Of a DNA stretch of 64,000 bases, positions 18,979-27,755 are shown one piece after another; the first letter of the stretch is position 1; each line of letters begins with the position of its first letter. The notes below the pieces were generated by a model. It worked only from the letters and a program-made list of their open reading frames with translations, was not told the origin of the DNA and made no database searches. Location: NCBI RefSeq assembly GCF_023544445.1, contig NZ_JALPVJ010000008.1, positions 124,001 through 188,000 on the forward strand, written 5' to 3'. The stretch is from Actinoplanes sp. M2I2 (lineage in GTDB: Bacteria > Actinomycetota > Actinomycetes > Mycobacteriales > Micromonosporaceae). A program made the translations under genes and the position numbers.

Positions 18979-20904
18979 GTGGAACAGACAGTGGAGTACG
19001 CCCACGCGACGGGGGCGCTGAGCGGGATCTGGCTGTTGGTGGCCATTCCGCTCGCCAGCGCCGCGATCCTGCTGCTCCTCGGCAAGCGGGCCGACAAGTG
19101 GGGGCACTGGCTCGGTGTCGTCGCGGTGGCTGCCTCCTTCGTGCTCGGGTTGGTCTTCTTCTTCAGCCTGCGCGGCCTCGACGCGGAGGCGCGGTCGGCC
19201 GAGCTGAGCCTGTGGGATTTCATCGCCGTCGGGAACCTGCACGTCGACTTCGGGCTGTTGTTCGACCCGCTGTCCGGCGTCTTCGTCCTGCTGATCACGG
19301 GCGTCGGCTCGCTGATCCACCTGTACGCGGTCGGCTACATGGAGCACGACCCCGGCCGGCGTAAGTTCTTCGGCTACTTCAACCTCTTCGTCGCGGCGAT
19401 GTTGCTGCTGGTCCTCGGCAACAACTACGTGATGCTCTACTTCGGCTGGGAGGGCGTCGGTCTCGCGTCCTACCTGCTGATCTCGTTCTGGTACAACCGC
19501 CCGTCCGCGGCCACCGCGGGCAAGAAGGCGTTCCTGATGAACCGGGTCGGCGACGCCGGCCTGGCCATCGGCATCTTCGTGATGTTCGCGACGCTGGGCA
19601 CCACCCAGTACGACGAGGTCTTCGGCAACGTCAGCGCGCTCACCTCGACCACCGTGCTGATCCTCGGCCTGCTGCTCCTGATCGGCGCGGCCGGCAAGTC
19701 CGGCCAGTTCCCGCTGCACGCCTGGTTGCCCGACGCGATGGAGGGCCCGACCCCGGTCTCCGCCCTCATCCACGCGGCCACGATGGTCACCGCGGGCGTC
19801 TACCTGATCGCCCGCTCGCACGCCATCTTCACCGCGAACACGGTCCTGCAGACGGTCGTGGTCAGCGTCGGCGCGCTCACCCTGCTGATGGGCTGCATCA
19901 TCGGCGCGGCCAAGGACGACATCAAGCGGGTGCTCGCCTGGTCGACGGTGAGCCAGATCGGTTACATGTTCCTCGGCGTCGGCCTGGGCGGCGGGGCGTA
20001 CGCCCTGGCGATCATCCACCTGCTGGCCCACGGCTTCTTCAAGGCCAACATGTTCCTCGGGGCCGGCTCGGTCATGCACGGCATGCACGACCAGGTGGAC
20101 ATCCGGCGCTTCGGCGGCCTGCGCAAATACATGAAGTGGACCTGGCTCACCTTCATGATGGGCTGGCTGGCGATCATCGGCATCCCGCCGCTGTCCGGCT
20201 TCTTCTCCAAGGAGCCGATCATCGCGGCCGCGTTCGAGCGCGGTGACTGGACGTCCTGGCTGTACGGCATGGCGGCCCTGCTCGGCGCCGGGCTGACCGC
20301 GTTCTACATGACGCGGCTGTTCGTGCTGACCTTCCACGGGCCCGAGCGGTACACCGACGACAACAAGCATCCGCACGAGTCGCCGTTCATCATGACCGTG
20401 CCGCTGATGCTGCTGGCGCTCGGCTCGATCGGCGCCGGCTGGCTGATGTCGACCTCGGTGCCGGGCTGGCTCGAGCCGGTCTTCGGCGCGGAGGAGGCGC
20501 CGCACGAGGCGGTCCTGTCGCACACGCTGATCACCATCCTCAGCCTCGTCGTCACCGTGCTCGGCGCGGGTCTGGCCTGGGCTCTGTTCCGCAACGGCAC
20601 GGCCCTCGCGCCGCAGCCGGCCGGTGTCGTGGTGACCGCGGCCCGCCGCAACCTCTACACCGACGCGATCAACGAGGCGGTGTTCGAGCGACCCGGCATC
20701 TACCTCACCCGGGCGCTGGTCTTCCTCGACAACAAGGGCATCGACGGGCTGGTCAACGGCATCGCGGCCGGCATCGGCGGCACGTCCGGCCGGCTCCGCC
20801 GGATGCAGACCGGCTTCGTCCGCTCGTACGCCCTCTCGATGCTCACCGGTGCCGTTCTTGTCGTCGGCGCCTTCCTCGCGATCCAGCTTGGGTGGTTGGC
20901 GTGA
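18979..20904 (+). CDS. nuoL: NADH-quinone oxidoreductase subunit L (antiporter-like)
   Basis: 641 residues with a GTG start. Mrp-antiporter-type core with NYVMLYFGWEGVGLASYLLI, GKSGQFPLHAWLPDAMEGPTP and WSTVSQIGYMFLG. About 14 core helices plus a long C-terminal lateral-helix region typical of NuoL. It is the most distal proton channel of the membrane arm. The stop overlaps the nuoM GTG. Confidence 0.96.
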   Translation: MEQTVEYAHATGALSGIWLLVAIPLASAAILLLLGKRADKWGHWLGVVAVAASFVLGLVFFFSLRGLDAEARSAELSLWDFIAVGNLHVDFGLLFDPLSGVFVLLITGVGSLIHLYAVGYMEHDPGRRKFFGYFNLFVAAMLLLVLGNNYVMLYFGWEGVGLASYLLISFWYNRPSAATAGKKAFLMNRVGDAGLAIGIFVMFATLGTTQYDEVFGNVSALTSTTVLILGLLLLIGAAGKSGQFPLHAWLPDAMEGPTPVSALIHAATMVTAGVYLIARSHAIFTANTVLQTVVVSVGALTLLMGCIIGAAKDDIKRVLAWSTVSQIGYMFLGVGLGGGAYALAIIHLLAHGFFKANMFLGAGSVMHGMHDQVDIRRFGGLRKYMKWTWLTFMMGWLAIIGIPPLSGFFSKEPIIAAAFERGDWTSWLYGMAALLGAGLTAFYMTRLFVLTFHGPERYTDDNKHPHESPFIMTVPLMLLALGSIGAGWLMSTSVPGWLEPVFGAEEAPHEAVLSHTLITILSLVVTVLGAGLAWALFRNGTALAPQPAGVVVTAARRNLYTDAINEAVFERPGIYLTRALVFLDNKGIDGLVNGIAAGIGGTSGRLRRMQTGFVRSYALSMLTGAVLVVGAFLAIQLGWLA

Positions 20905-22442
20905 CCGACTTTCCGTTCCTGTCCATCCTGACGTTGCTGCCGCTCGTCGGCGCGGTCGTCGTGGCGCTGATCCCGCGGCAGAAGGCCGAACTGGCCAAGA
21001 CCGTCGCCCTCGGATGGTCGCTGCTCGTGCTCGCGCTCAGCATCGTCATGTGGATCGCCTTCAAGGTCGGCGGCGATCGCTTCCAGTTCCGTGAGTCGTA
21101 CGCCTGGATCCCGTCCTGGGACGCCCGCTTCACGTTCGCGGCCGACGGCATCGCGCTGGTCATGCTCATGCTGATCGCGATCCTGTTCCCGGTCGTGATC
21201 CTGGCGTCCTGGCACGACGTCGAGAAGAGCAACCGCTCGGCGCCGATCTACTTCTCGCTGCTGCTGGTCTTCGAGTTCACGATGATCGGCGTCTTCGCGG
21301 CCGCCGACATCTTCCTGTTCTACGTGTTCTTCGAGATCATGCTCATCCCGATGTACTTCATCATCGGGTCGTTCGGCGGGCAGCGACGGCAGTACGCGGC
21401 GGTCAAGTTCTTCCTCTACAGCCTGGTCGGCGGTCTGTTCATGCTGGCCGCGGTGATCGGCCTGTGGGTGGTCGGCGGCAACACCTTCGACTTCGGCCGA
21501 CTGACCGAGATCGCCGGCTCGATCGATCAGAACACCGCCCGCTGGCTGTTCCTAGGCTTCTTCGTGGCGTTCGCGATCAAGGCGCCGTTCTTCCCGTTCC
21601 ACACCTGGCTGCCGGACGCCGGTGGTGCGGCCCCGGCCGGCGCCGCGGCGCTGCTCGTCGGCGTCATGGACAAGGTCGGCACGTTCGGCATCCTGCGCTA
21701 CTGCCTCCCGCTGTTCCCGGAGGCGTCGCGCTGGTTCGCTCCGGCCGCGCTGGTGCTGGGCGTCATCGGCATCATCTACGCCGCGCTGCTGGCGGTCGGG
21801 CAGAACGATCTGAAGCGCCTGGTGTCGTACACGTCGATCGCCCACTTCGGCTTCATCGGCATCGGCATCTTCGCCTTCACCAGTCAGGCCGGCACCGGCT
21901 CGGTGCTCTACATGGTCAACCACGGCCTGGCCACCGGCCTGCTGTTCATCGTGGTCGGCATGTTCGTCGCCCGCCGCGGCTCCAACCTGATCAGCGACTT
22001 CGGTGGGGCCGGCAAGCTCGTACCGGTCCTGGCCGGGGTGTTCTTCTTCGCCGGTCTGGCCTCGCTCGCGCTGCCCGGCACGGCGCCGTTCATCAGCGAG
22101 TTCCTCGTGCTGATCGGCACGTTCACCGTGCACCCGGCGTACGCGGTGGTGGCGACGGTCGGCATCATCCTGGCCGCCGCCTACGTCCTGTGGATGGTGC
22201 AGCGCACCACGCAGGGCAACCTCAACCCGGCCCTCGCCGAGGTGCCGGAGATGCGCAAGGACATCACGCTCCGCGAAAAGGTCGTGGTGGCGCCGCTGAT
22301 TCTGCTCATCGTCCTGCTCGGCTTCTATCCCAAGCCGGTCATCGACGTGATCAATCCGGCGGTGGAGGCGACCATGCAGGACGTCGGGGTCCAGGATCCG
22401 GGGCCGACAGCGGTCGTCGCTAACGAAAGGGTGGCGCGCTAG
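20901..22442 (+). CDS. nuoM: NADH-quinone oxidoreductase subunit M (antiporter-like)
   Basis: 513 residues from the GTG overlapping nuoL (VTDFPFLSILTLLP). Signature FYVFFEIMLIPMYFIIG carries the conserved membrane glutamate; FPFHTWLPDAGGAAPAGAAA and LVSYTSIAHFGFIGIGIF mark the antiporter core. nuoN follows 2 bp after the stop. Confidence 0.96.
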   Translation: MTDFPFLSILTLLPLVGAVVVALIPRQKAELAKTVALGWSLLVLALSIVMWIAFKVGGDRFQFRESYAWIPSWDARFTFAADGIALVMLMLIAILFPVVILASWHDVEKSNRSAPIYFSLLLVFEFTMIGVFAAADIFLFYVFFEIMLIPMYFIIGSFGGQRRQYAAVKFFLYSLVGGLFMLAAVIGLWVVGGNTFDFGRLTEIAGSIDQNTARWLFLGFFVAFAIKAPFFPFHTWLPDAGGAAPAGAAALLVGVMDKVGTFGILRYCLPLFPEASRWFAPAALVLGVIGIIYAALLAVGQNDLKRLVSYTSIAHFGFIGIGIFAFTSQAGTGSVLYMVNHGLATGLLFIVVGMFVARRGSNLISDFGGAGKLVPVLAGVFFFAGLASLALPGTAPFISEFLVLIGTFTVHPAYAVVATVGIILAAAYVLWMVQRTTQGNLNPALAEVPEMRKDITLREKVVVAPLILLIVLLGFYPKPVIDVINPAVEATMQDVGVQDPGPTAVVANERVAR

Positions 22443-22444
22443 CC

Positions 22445-23977
22445 ATGGGAGACCTGAAACTGCCCGGCATCGACTACGGCGCGCTGATGCCGATGTTGAT
22501 CCTCTTCGGGGCGGCCTGCGTCGGCATCCTGATCGAGGTGTTCGTACCCCGCCGGTCGCGCCACGTGATCCAGCTGAGCTTCGCGTTCCTGGCCGTGGTG
22601 GCCTCGTTCGTCGCGGTGGTCGTCCAGCACAACACCCGGAAGATCACGATCGGCGGCGCGGTCGCCGTCGACGGCCCCACGCTGTTCCTGCAGGGCTCGA
22701 TCCTGGCGCTCGGCCTGGTCTCGCTGATGCTGATCGGCGAGCGGTCGATCGAGCGGGGCGGCCCGTTCGTCTCGCAGGCGGCGATCACCGTGGGCTCGCA
22801 GAAGGACCTCAAGCAGGCGGGCGACCAGCCCGGCGCCACCGAGGTCTACCCGCTCACGATCTTCGCGCTCGGCGGCATGCTGCTCTTCGTCGCCGCGAAC
22901 GACCTGCTCACCATGTTCATCGCGCTCGAGGTCTTCTCGCTGCCGCTGTACCTGCTGTGCGCGCTCGCCCGCCGGCGTCGCCTGCTCAGCCAGGAGGCCG
23001 CGCTGAAGTACTTCCTGCTCGGTTCGTACGCCTCGGCGTTCTTCCTGTTCGGCGTGGCCCTCATCTACGGCTTCGCCGGCGGCATCTCGCTGTCCCAGGT
23101 GCACGACGCGGTGGCCGACCCGCAGCGCAGCCAGGTGCTGCTCTACGGCGGCATGGCGCTGATCGCGATGGGCCTGCTGTTCAAGGCCGCGCTCGCCCCG
23201 TTCCACGTCTGGACGCCGGACGTGTACCAGGGCGCGCCGACGCCGGTCACCGCGCTGATGGCGGCCTGCACCAAGGTCGCCGCGTTCGGCGCGCTGCTGC
23301 GGGTCCTCTACGTGGCCTTCGACGGCGTGCGCTGGGACTACCAGCCGGTGCTGGGCACGATCGCGGTGCTCACCATGTTCGTCGGCGCGGTCCTCGCGAT
23401 CACCCAGACCGACATGAAGCGCCTGCTGGCCTACTCGTCGATCGCCAACGCCGGCTACCTGCTGGTCGGTGTCCTCGCGCTCAACGAGGAGGGCCTCAGC
23501 AGCACGATGTTCTACCTGGTGGCGTACGGCTTCTCGGTCCTCGCCGCGTTCGGCATCGTCACCCTGGTGCGCGACGCCGACGGGGAGGCCACCCACCTCG
23601 CGCGGTGGGCCGGTCTGGGACGCAAGAGCCCGCTGTTCGCCGCGGCCTTCACGTTCATCTTGCTGGCCTTCGCCGGTATCCCGCTGACCAGCGGCTTCAC
23701 CAGCAAGTTCGCGGTCTTCGGAGCGGCGATCGAGGGTGGCCAGACTTGGCTGGTCGTGTTCGGAGTGATCACCAGCATGCTGCTGGCCTTCCCGTACCTG
23801 CGGGTGGTCGTGCTGCTGTGGCTCTCGGAGCCCAACGAGTCGACGCCGACGGTGTCGATCCCGGGCTTCCTGACGTCGGCGGCGCTGGTCATCGGCGTGG
23901 TCGCGACGCTCGCCCTCGGCGTCGTCCCGGCCCCGCTGATCGATCTGAGCCGGGACGCGGCGCAGTTCGTCCGCTGA
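22445..23977 (+). CDS. nuoN: NADH-quinone oxidoreductase subunit N (antiporter-like)
   Basis: 510 residues. Antiporter core with MFIALEVFSLPLYLLCALA, FKAALAPFHVWTPDVYQGAP and LLAYSSIANAGYLLVG. Last gene of the nuo operon, followed 13 bp later by a clear terminator hairpin. All 14 subunits are therefore present in canonical A-N order. Confidence 0.96.
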   Translation: MGDLKLPGIDYGALMPMLILFGAACVGILIEVFVPRRSRHVIQLSFAFLAVVASFVAVVVQHNTRKITIGGAVAVDGPTLFLQGSILALGLVSLMLIGERSIERGGPFVSQAAITVGSQKDLKQAGDQPGATEVYPLTIFALGGMLLFVAANDLLTMFIALEVFSLPLYLLCALARRRRLLSQEAALKYFLLGSYASAFFLFGVALIYGFAGGISLSQVHDAVADPQRSQVLLYGGMALIAMGLLFKAALAPFHVWTPDVYQGAPTPVTALMAACTKVAAFGALLRVLYVAFDGVRWDYQPVLGTIAVLTMFVGAVLAITQTDMKRLLAYSSIANAGYLLVGVLALNEEGLSSTMFYLVAYGFSVLAAFGIVTLVRDADGEATHLARWAGLGRKSPLFAAAFTFILLAFAGIPLTSGFTSKFAVFGAAIEGGQTWLVVFGVITSMLLAFPYLRVVVLLWLSEPNESTPTVSIPGFLTSAALVIGVVATLALGVVPAPLIDLSRDAAQFVR

Positions 23978-23989
23978 TCTCCTGACGCG

Positions 23990-24030
23990 AAAGAGCCCCG
24001 GGCTTCGGCTCGGGGCTCTTTTCGTTCTTC
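23990..24030 (+). terminator. Intrinsic terminator of the nuo operon
   Basis: AAAGAGCCCCG (23990-24000) pairs perfectly with CGGGGCTCTTT (24011-24021) across a 10-nt loop and is followed by TTCGTTCTTC. Strong 11-bp stem with a T-rich tail. Being nearly symmetric, it may also stop transcripts from the minus-strand prenyl synthase. Confidence 0.85.
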
Positions 24031-24073
24031 GTCTGGTTGCGGGGGCGCGCTTCCCGGTCAGCTGGCGGCCAGA

Positions 24074-24227
24074 TCGGCTGGCGCGGTCGGCTCGGCTGGC
24101 GGTCGGCTTAGCTGGCGCGGTCGGCTCGGCTGGCGGTCGGCTTAGCTGGCGCGGTCGGCTCGGCTGGCGGTCGGCTTAGCTGGCGCGGTCGGCTCGGCTG
24201 GCGGTCGGCTCGGCTGGTGCGGTGGGC
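24074..24227 (-). repeat. Nine tandem 16/18-bp repeats copying the 3' end of the prenyl synthase gene
   Basis: Read on the minus strand, the gene ends GCCGACCGCACCAGCTGA. It is followed at once by nine units that alternate 18 nt (GCCGACCGCGCCAGCTAA or ...CGA) and 16 nt (GCCGACCGCCAGCCGA). Each 18-nt unit matches the last five codons plus stop. TAA triplets occur at 24176-24178, 24142-24144 and 24108-24110, which lie in three different frames relative to the gene. No other gene lies in this gap. Confidence 0.9.
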
Positions 24228-25262
24228 TCAGCTGGTGCGGTCGGCGATGAAGTCGCAGAGCGCCTCGAGACCGCGCTTGGCGTCGCCCTCGGGCAGCGGC
24301 CGCAGGGCGGCGCGCGCCTCCTCGGCGTAGGTGCGGACGGTCTCGCGGGCCTTCTTCATCGCGGCCGACTCACGCAGCAACCCGAGGGCCTCAGCGTGCA
24401 GTTCGTCGTCGGTGATCGGGCCGCCGGCCAGCAACTCGCGAAGCCGCACGGCGGAGGCGTCGGTGTCGTCGCCGGCCAGCGCGTAGAGCACGGGCAGCGT
24501 CTGCACGCCCTCGCGCAGGTCGGTGCCGGGCGTCTTGCCCGACTGCACCGACTCGGAGGAGATGTCGAGCAGGTCGTCGGACAGCTGGAACGGGATGCCG
24601 ATGATCTCGCCGTAGCTCGCCAGGGCCTCGACGATGTCGGCCGGCGCGCCGGAGAACATGCCACCGAAGCGGGCCGAGGTCGCGATCAGCGACGCCGTCT
24701 TCTCCTTGAGGACATGCAGATAGTGCTCGATCGGGTCGCTGCCGCGCGGGCCCACCGTCTCGGCGATCTGACCGTGCACCAGCCGCGCGAACGTGCGCGC
24801 CTGCAGATGGACCGCCTCGGGGCCGAGCGAGGCGGCCAGATCGGCCGCCTGGGCGAACAGGTAGTCGCCGACGAGGATCGCCACCGAGTTGCCCCAGCGG
24901 GAGTTGGCGCTGGGGGCGCCCCGCCGCACGGGCGCCTCGTCCATGACGTCGTCGTGGTAGAGCGTCGCGAGGTGGGTCAGCTCGACGACATTGGCCGCCG
25001 CGACGATCTCGGGCCGGGTCGGGTCGCCGAACTGGGCCCCGAGAGCGACCAGAATCGGGCGGAACCGCTTGCCGCCCGCATCGGCGAGATGCCGCGCGGC
25101 TTCCGCGACCAACGGGTCGGCGCTGGCCACGTTGGCCCGCAGCGACTCCTCCACAGCGGCCAGCGTCGCCGACACCGACGCATCGACCGCGGGATCGATG
25201 TCGAGGCCGAGCGACGACAGCGTCAGGTCACCGGTGCTCACCACGCTTTCACGATGCCACAT
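24228..25262 (-). CDS. Trans-polyprenyl diphosphate synthase
   Basis: About 344 residues. All-alpha prenyl synthase with first Asp-rich motif DDVMD (near residue 105; HLATLYHDDVMDEAPVRRG) and second motif DDLLD (near 229; FQLSDDLLD), plus GGKRFRP. It condenses isopentenyl diphosphate with an allylic primer to a long all-trans chain, probably the menaquinone side chain, since it sits beside the nuo, menG and menJ genes as in other actinomycetes. Product length cannot be read from the sequence. I use ATG 25262; GTG 25244 or 25241 are plausible later starts (VSTGDLTLSSLG). The heptaprenyl synthase HepT-like partner gene is not nearby, so a homodimer is likely. Confidence 0.92.
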   Translation of the reverse strand: MWHRESVVSTGDLTLSSLGLDIDPAVDASVSATLAAVEESLRANVASADPLVAEAARHLADAGGKRFRPILVALGAQFGDPTRPEIVAAANVVELTHLATLYHDDVMDEAPVRRGAPSANSRWGNSVAILVGDYLFAQAADLAASLGPEAVHLQARTFARLVHGQIAETVGPRGSDPIEHYLHVLKEKTASLIATSARFGGMFSGAPADIVEALASYGEIIGIPFQLSDDLLDISSESVQSGKTPGTDLREGVQTLPVLYALAGDDTDASAVRLRELLAGGPITDDELHAEALGLLRESAAMKKARETVRTYAEEARAALRPLPEGDAKRGLEALCDFIADRTS

Positions 25263-25324
25263 GGGTCCGGCGACCATGGCCCCAGGGGTGTCGGGGGCAA
25301 GATCAAAAGAGGATCTAGCACACG

Positions 25325-25535
25325 CTTTCGTGGCGGCGTGCTGTCGCCCGCGTTCCTGCCCCACGTGGCGGCCTGCTGTCGCCCAGGTTGCTGCCTCACG
25401 CGGCGGCGTGCCGGCGTCAGCGTTGCTGGGTCGCGCGGCGGTGTGCTGGCGCAGGAGTTGGGCTGCGCTACGCGGTGGTGTGGCGCAGGAGTTGGGCTGC
25501 GCTACGCGGTGGTGTGGCGCAGGAGTTGGGCTGCG
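25325..25535 (-). repeat. Tandem ~34-bp repeats copying the 3' end of the MFS gene
   Basis: On the minus strand the MFS gene ends CTCCTGCGCCGGCACACCGC followed by CGCGTAG. Two identical 34-bp copies follow (25502-25535 and 25468-25501), each carrying CTCCTGCGCC, CACC and the CGCGTAG stop context. A third copy (about 25434-25467) loses the TAG, and about three further units of 34-36 bp decay with distance from the gene. Together they fill the whole gap up to the prenyl synthase start region. Confidence 0.88.
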
Positions 25536-26723
25536 CTACGCGGCGGTGTGCCGGCGCAGGAGGTGGCTGCCGAGGAGCATGGCGGCCGCGGCGCCGAGCA
25601 TCGCGATCGCGGCGACCACCCACATCGTCGGGTAGCTCGTCGTGGTGGCCAGGGTGCCCAGACCGAGCGGGCCGAGGCAGCCACCCGCGTACACGCCGGT
25701 CTGGGTGATCGACGTGGCGGCGGCCGGCGCCTGGGGGTGCAGCCGCACCACCGCGAAGTTCATGAGGCCGGGCCAGGCCCAGCCGAAGCCGAAGCCGAGC
25801 ACCACGCCGGCGATGAGCGGCAGGCCGCCCGGGACGGCCATCAGCGCCAGCCCGAGAGCCCCGGCCAGCAGGAGGGCCGAGATGACGGAGATCGAACGGT
25901 CCGGCCACCGGTCGGCGAGCCAGCCGCCGAGGACACGCGACGTCGCGCAGACCGCGCCACCGAGCGTGAGGGCCAGGCCGGCCGGTCCCGGGGAAATACC
26001 CTGAGCCACCGCCGAGTCGACCAGGAACGTGCCGAGCGCGTTGGCTGAGCCGGCCGCCAGGGTGGCGCCCACACCGACCACGACGAGTGCCCTGGTTGCC
26101 CGCTTCGCGCGGTTCTTCGAGCGTACGGTGGCGACCTCGGGATCGTTCGGGACCAGCAGCAGAGCCGACGCCGCGAGCCCGGCGACGAAGACGAAGGCCC
26201 ACCGCCAGCCCAGGGTCAGCGCGACCACGGGAACGGCGGCCCCGGAGAGAAGCGTCGCCACCGGGATGGCGGCCTGCTTGATGCCGAAGGACAGGCCCTG
26301 CCGCCTCGGGGGCACGTGCCGGGACAGGGCCGTGTTGCTGGCCAGCTGTCCCATCGCGTTGGCACCGGCGCCGAGCGCCAGGATGAGGATGAGACTCCAC
26401 AGTGTCCGGGCGAAGGCGGCCACGCCCAGCAACGAGGCCACCGCGAGCAGGATTCCGGCGCGGGACACCCGGGTGGCGCCGAAGCGCTCGACCAGGTGGC
26501 CGGCCGGGACGGAGGCGAGCGCGCTGGCGCCGAAGTACGCCGACACCGCGAGCCCGAGCCCGGCCGGCGAGAAGTGGAGCTCGTCGCCGATCTGCACGGC
26601 GAGCCCGCCGACGAGGAAGACCGGGACGCTGACGGCGATGGTGGTCGTCAATGCGCCCGCCGACGCCCGGAACGCGCTGGTGGGCCCGCTCGGCCGGAGA
26701 AGGATCGTGCGCTTCGCCATCAT
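25536..26723 (-). CDS. MFS transporter
   Basis: 395 residues with about 12 membrane helices and no signal peptide. Major facilitator features: the loop 2-3 motif GHLVERFGATRVSR and its second-half counterpart GGWLADRWPDRS, and a charged central loop NDPEVATVRSKNRAKRATR. It resembles the CynX/NimT-like and YfcJ-type efflux groups, but the substrate cannot be told. Divergent from the IclR regulator, which may control it. The 3' end is the template-like source of the tandem repeats downstream. Confidence 0.87.
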   Translation of the reverse strand: MMAKRTILLRPSGPTSAFRASAGALTTTIAVSVPVFLVGGLAVQIGDELHFSPAGLGLAVSAYFGASALASVPAGHLVERFGATRVSRAGILLAVASLLGVAAFARTLWSLILILALGAGANAMGQLASNTALSRHVPPRRQGLSFGIKQAAIPVATLLSGAAVPVVALTLGWRWAFVFVAGLAASALLLVPNDPEVATVRSKNRAKRATRALVVVGVGATLAAGSANALGTFLVDSAVAQGISPGPAGLALTLGGAVCATSRVLGGWLADRWPDRSISVISALLLAGALGLALMAVPGGLPLIAGVVLGFGFGWAWPGLMNFAVVRLHPQAPAAATSITQTGVYAGGCLGPLGLGTLATTTSYPTMWVVAAIAMLGAAAAMLLGSHLLRRHTAA

Positions 26724-26811
26724 CCGCAGACTAGGCGAGCAGAATGCATCCGAGCGCGCTGAGTGCTAATGACCACACGGGTCGTGTAAATCGACCGTGA
26801 TCCACATGCTT

Positions 26812-26840
26812 TTGGCATTCCCTCCGAGGAAGATTATTCA
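26812..26840 (+). promoter_or_regulatory. Probable promoter of the IclR-family gene
   Basis: TTGGCA (26812-26817), a 17-bp spacer and TATTCA (26835-26840) form a good primary-sigma promoter in an AT-rich stretch, 32 bp before the GTG start. CATATG just downstream could be part of an autoregulatory operator in this divergent intergenic region. Confidence 0.5.
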
Positions 26841-26872
26841 TATGGTGTAAGTCCCTGGCGTCGGAGGTAGCT

Positions 26873-27667
26873 GTGCGCGACCCCCTGGCGGAGCCGTCCG
26901 ACCTGATTCGGAGCGTGTCACGCGCGTTGCGCGTGCTCGAGTCGGTCGGCCGCGCGCCCCGCGGACTCACCGTGAAGCAGATAGCGCGACGGTGCGAGTT
27001 GACCGTCGCGACGACCTATCACCTTGTGCGCACCCTCGCCTACGAGGGCTATGTGATCCGCCGCGAGGACGGGACGTACATCGTGGGTCTGGAGATCGCG
27101 GACCGGTACCGCGAGCTGGTCTCCGCCTTCCGCGGGCCGCCGGCGGTCGGTGAGGCGCTGCGGCGGGCCGCGCTCGACAGCGGTTACAGCCACTACCTGG
27201 GCCGTTTCGTCGGCGGGCGGATAGCGGTGACGGCTTCGGCCGAGGGCGCCCGCTCGCCGTTCATCGACGACATGTCGCCCGGCTTCGACGAGGGCGGCCA
27301 CGCCACCGCGCTCGGCAAGGCCCTGCTGGCCACGCTCACGCCCGACCAGCGAGCGCGCTACCTGCGTGACTACGGCATGCGCCAGTTCACCCCGGCGACG
27401 CTCACGACCCCCGAGACGCTCGAGGCCGACCTCGCCGCCGGGGAACGACGCGGCATGCAGCTCGAGATGGGGCAGTTCCGCCAGGGACTGGCCTGCGCCT
27501 CGGTGCTCGTCATCTCCGATCGCGACATCGAACGCCGACTGGTGCTCGCCTGTGCCCTGCCCGCCGCCGAGATGCTCACCTCGGCGCGTGTCGTGCGGGC
27601 CAAGCTCACGGCGGCCGCCCGCAACGTCGCCGAAGCCCTGTCGGCGGGGGAGTCGGCGACGGCCTGA
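26873..27667 (+). CDS. IclR-family transcriptional regulator
   Basis: 264 residues with a GTG start behind GGAGGT. N-terminal winged helix (residues 10-70: LRVLESVGRAPRGLTVKQIA then ATTYHLVRTLAYEGYVIR) and a C-terminal GAF-like effector domain (residues 85-250; GHATALGKALLATL is the typical IclR core). Binds DNA as a dimer or tetramer and responds to a small molecule that cannot be inferred. Likely target: itself and the divergent MFS transporter, read from the shared 150-bp intergenic region. Confidence 0.9.
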   Translation: MRDPLAEPSDLIRSVSRALRVLESVGRAPRGLTVKQIARRCELTVATTYHLVRTLAYEGYVIRREDGTYIVGLEIADRYRELVSAFRGPPAVGEALRRAALDSGYSHYLGRFVGGRIAVTASAEGARSPFIDDMSPGFDEGGHATALGKALLATLTPDQRARYLRDYGMRQFTPATLTTPETLEADLAAGERRGMQLEMGQFRQGLACASVLVISDRDIERRLVLACALPAAEMLTSARVVRAKLTAAARNVAEALSAGESATA

Positions 27668-27755
27668 CAAGGGCACCTAAGACTCCGTTGAACCTCTCGT
27701 TCCCGTCGCCCGTAAGACAGGGTGCAGCCGGAGATCAGCGGAGGGTGGTGACGGG

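Noticed and set aside
25434..25535. Repeat array with about 34-bp units considered as a CRISPR
   Set aside because: Units are contiguous with no spacers, and they copy the adjacent gene's 3' end. No cas genes are present.
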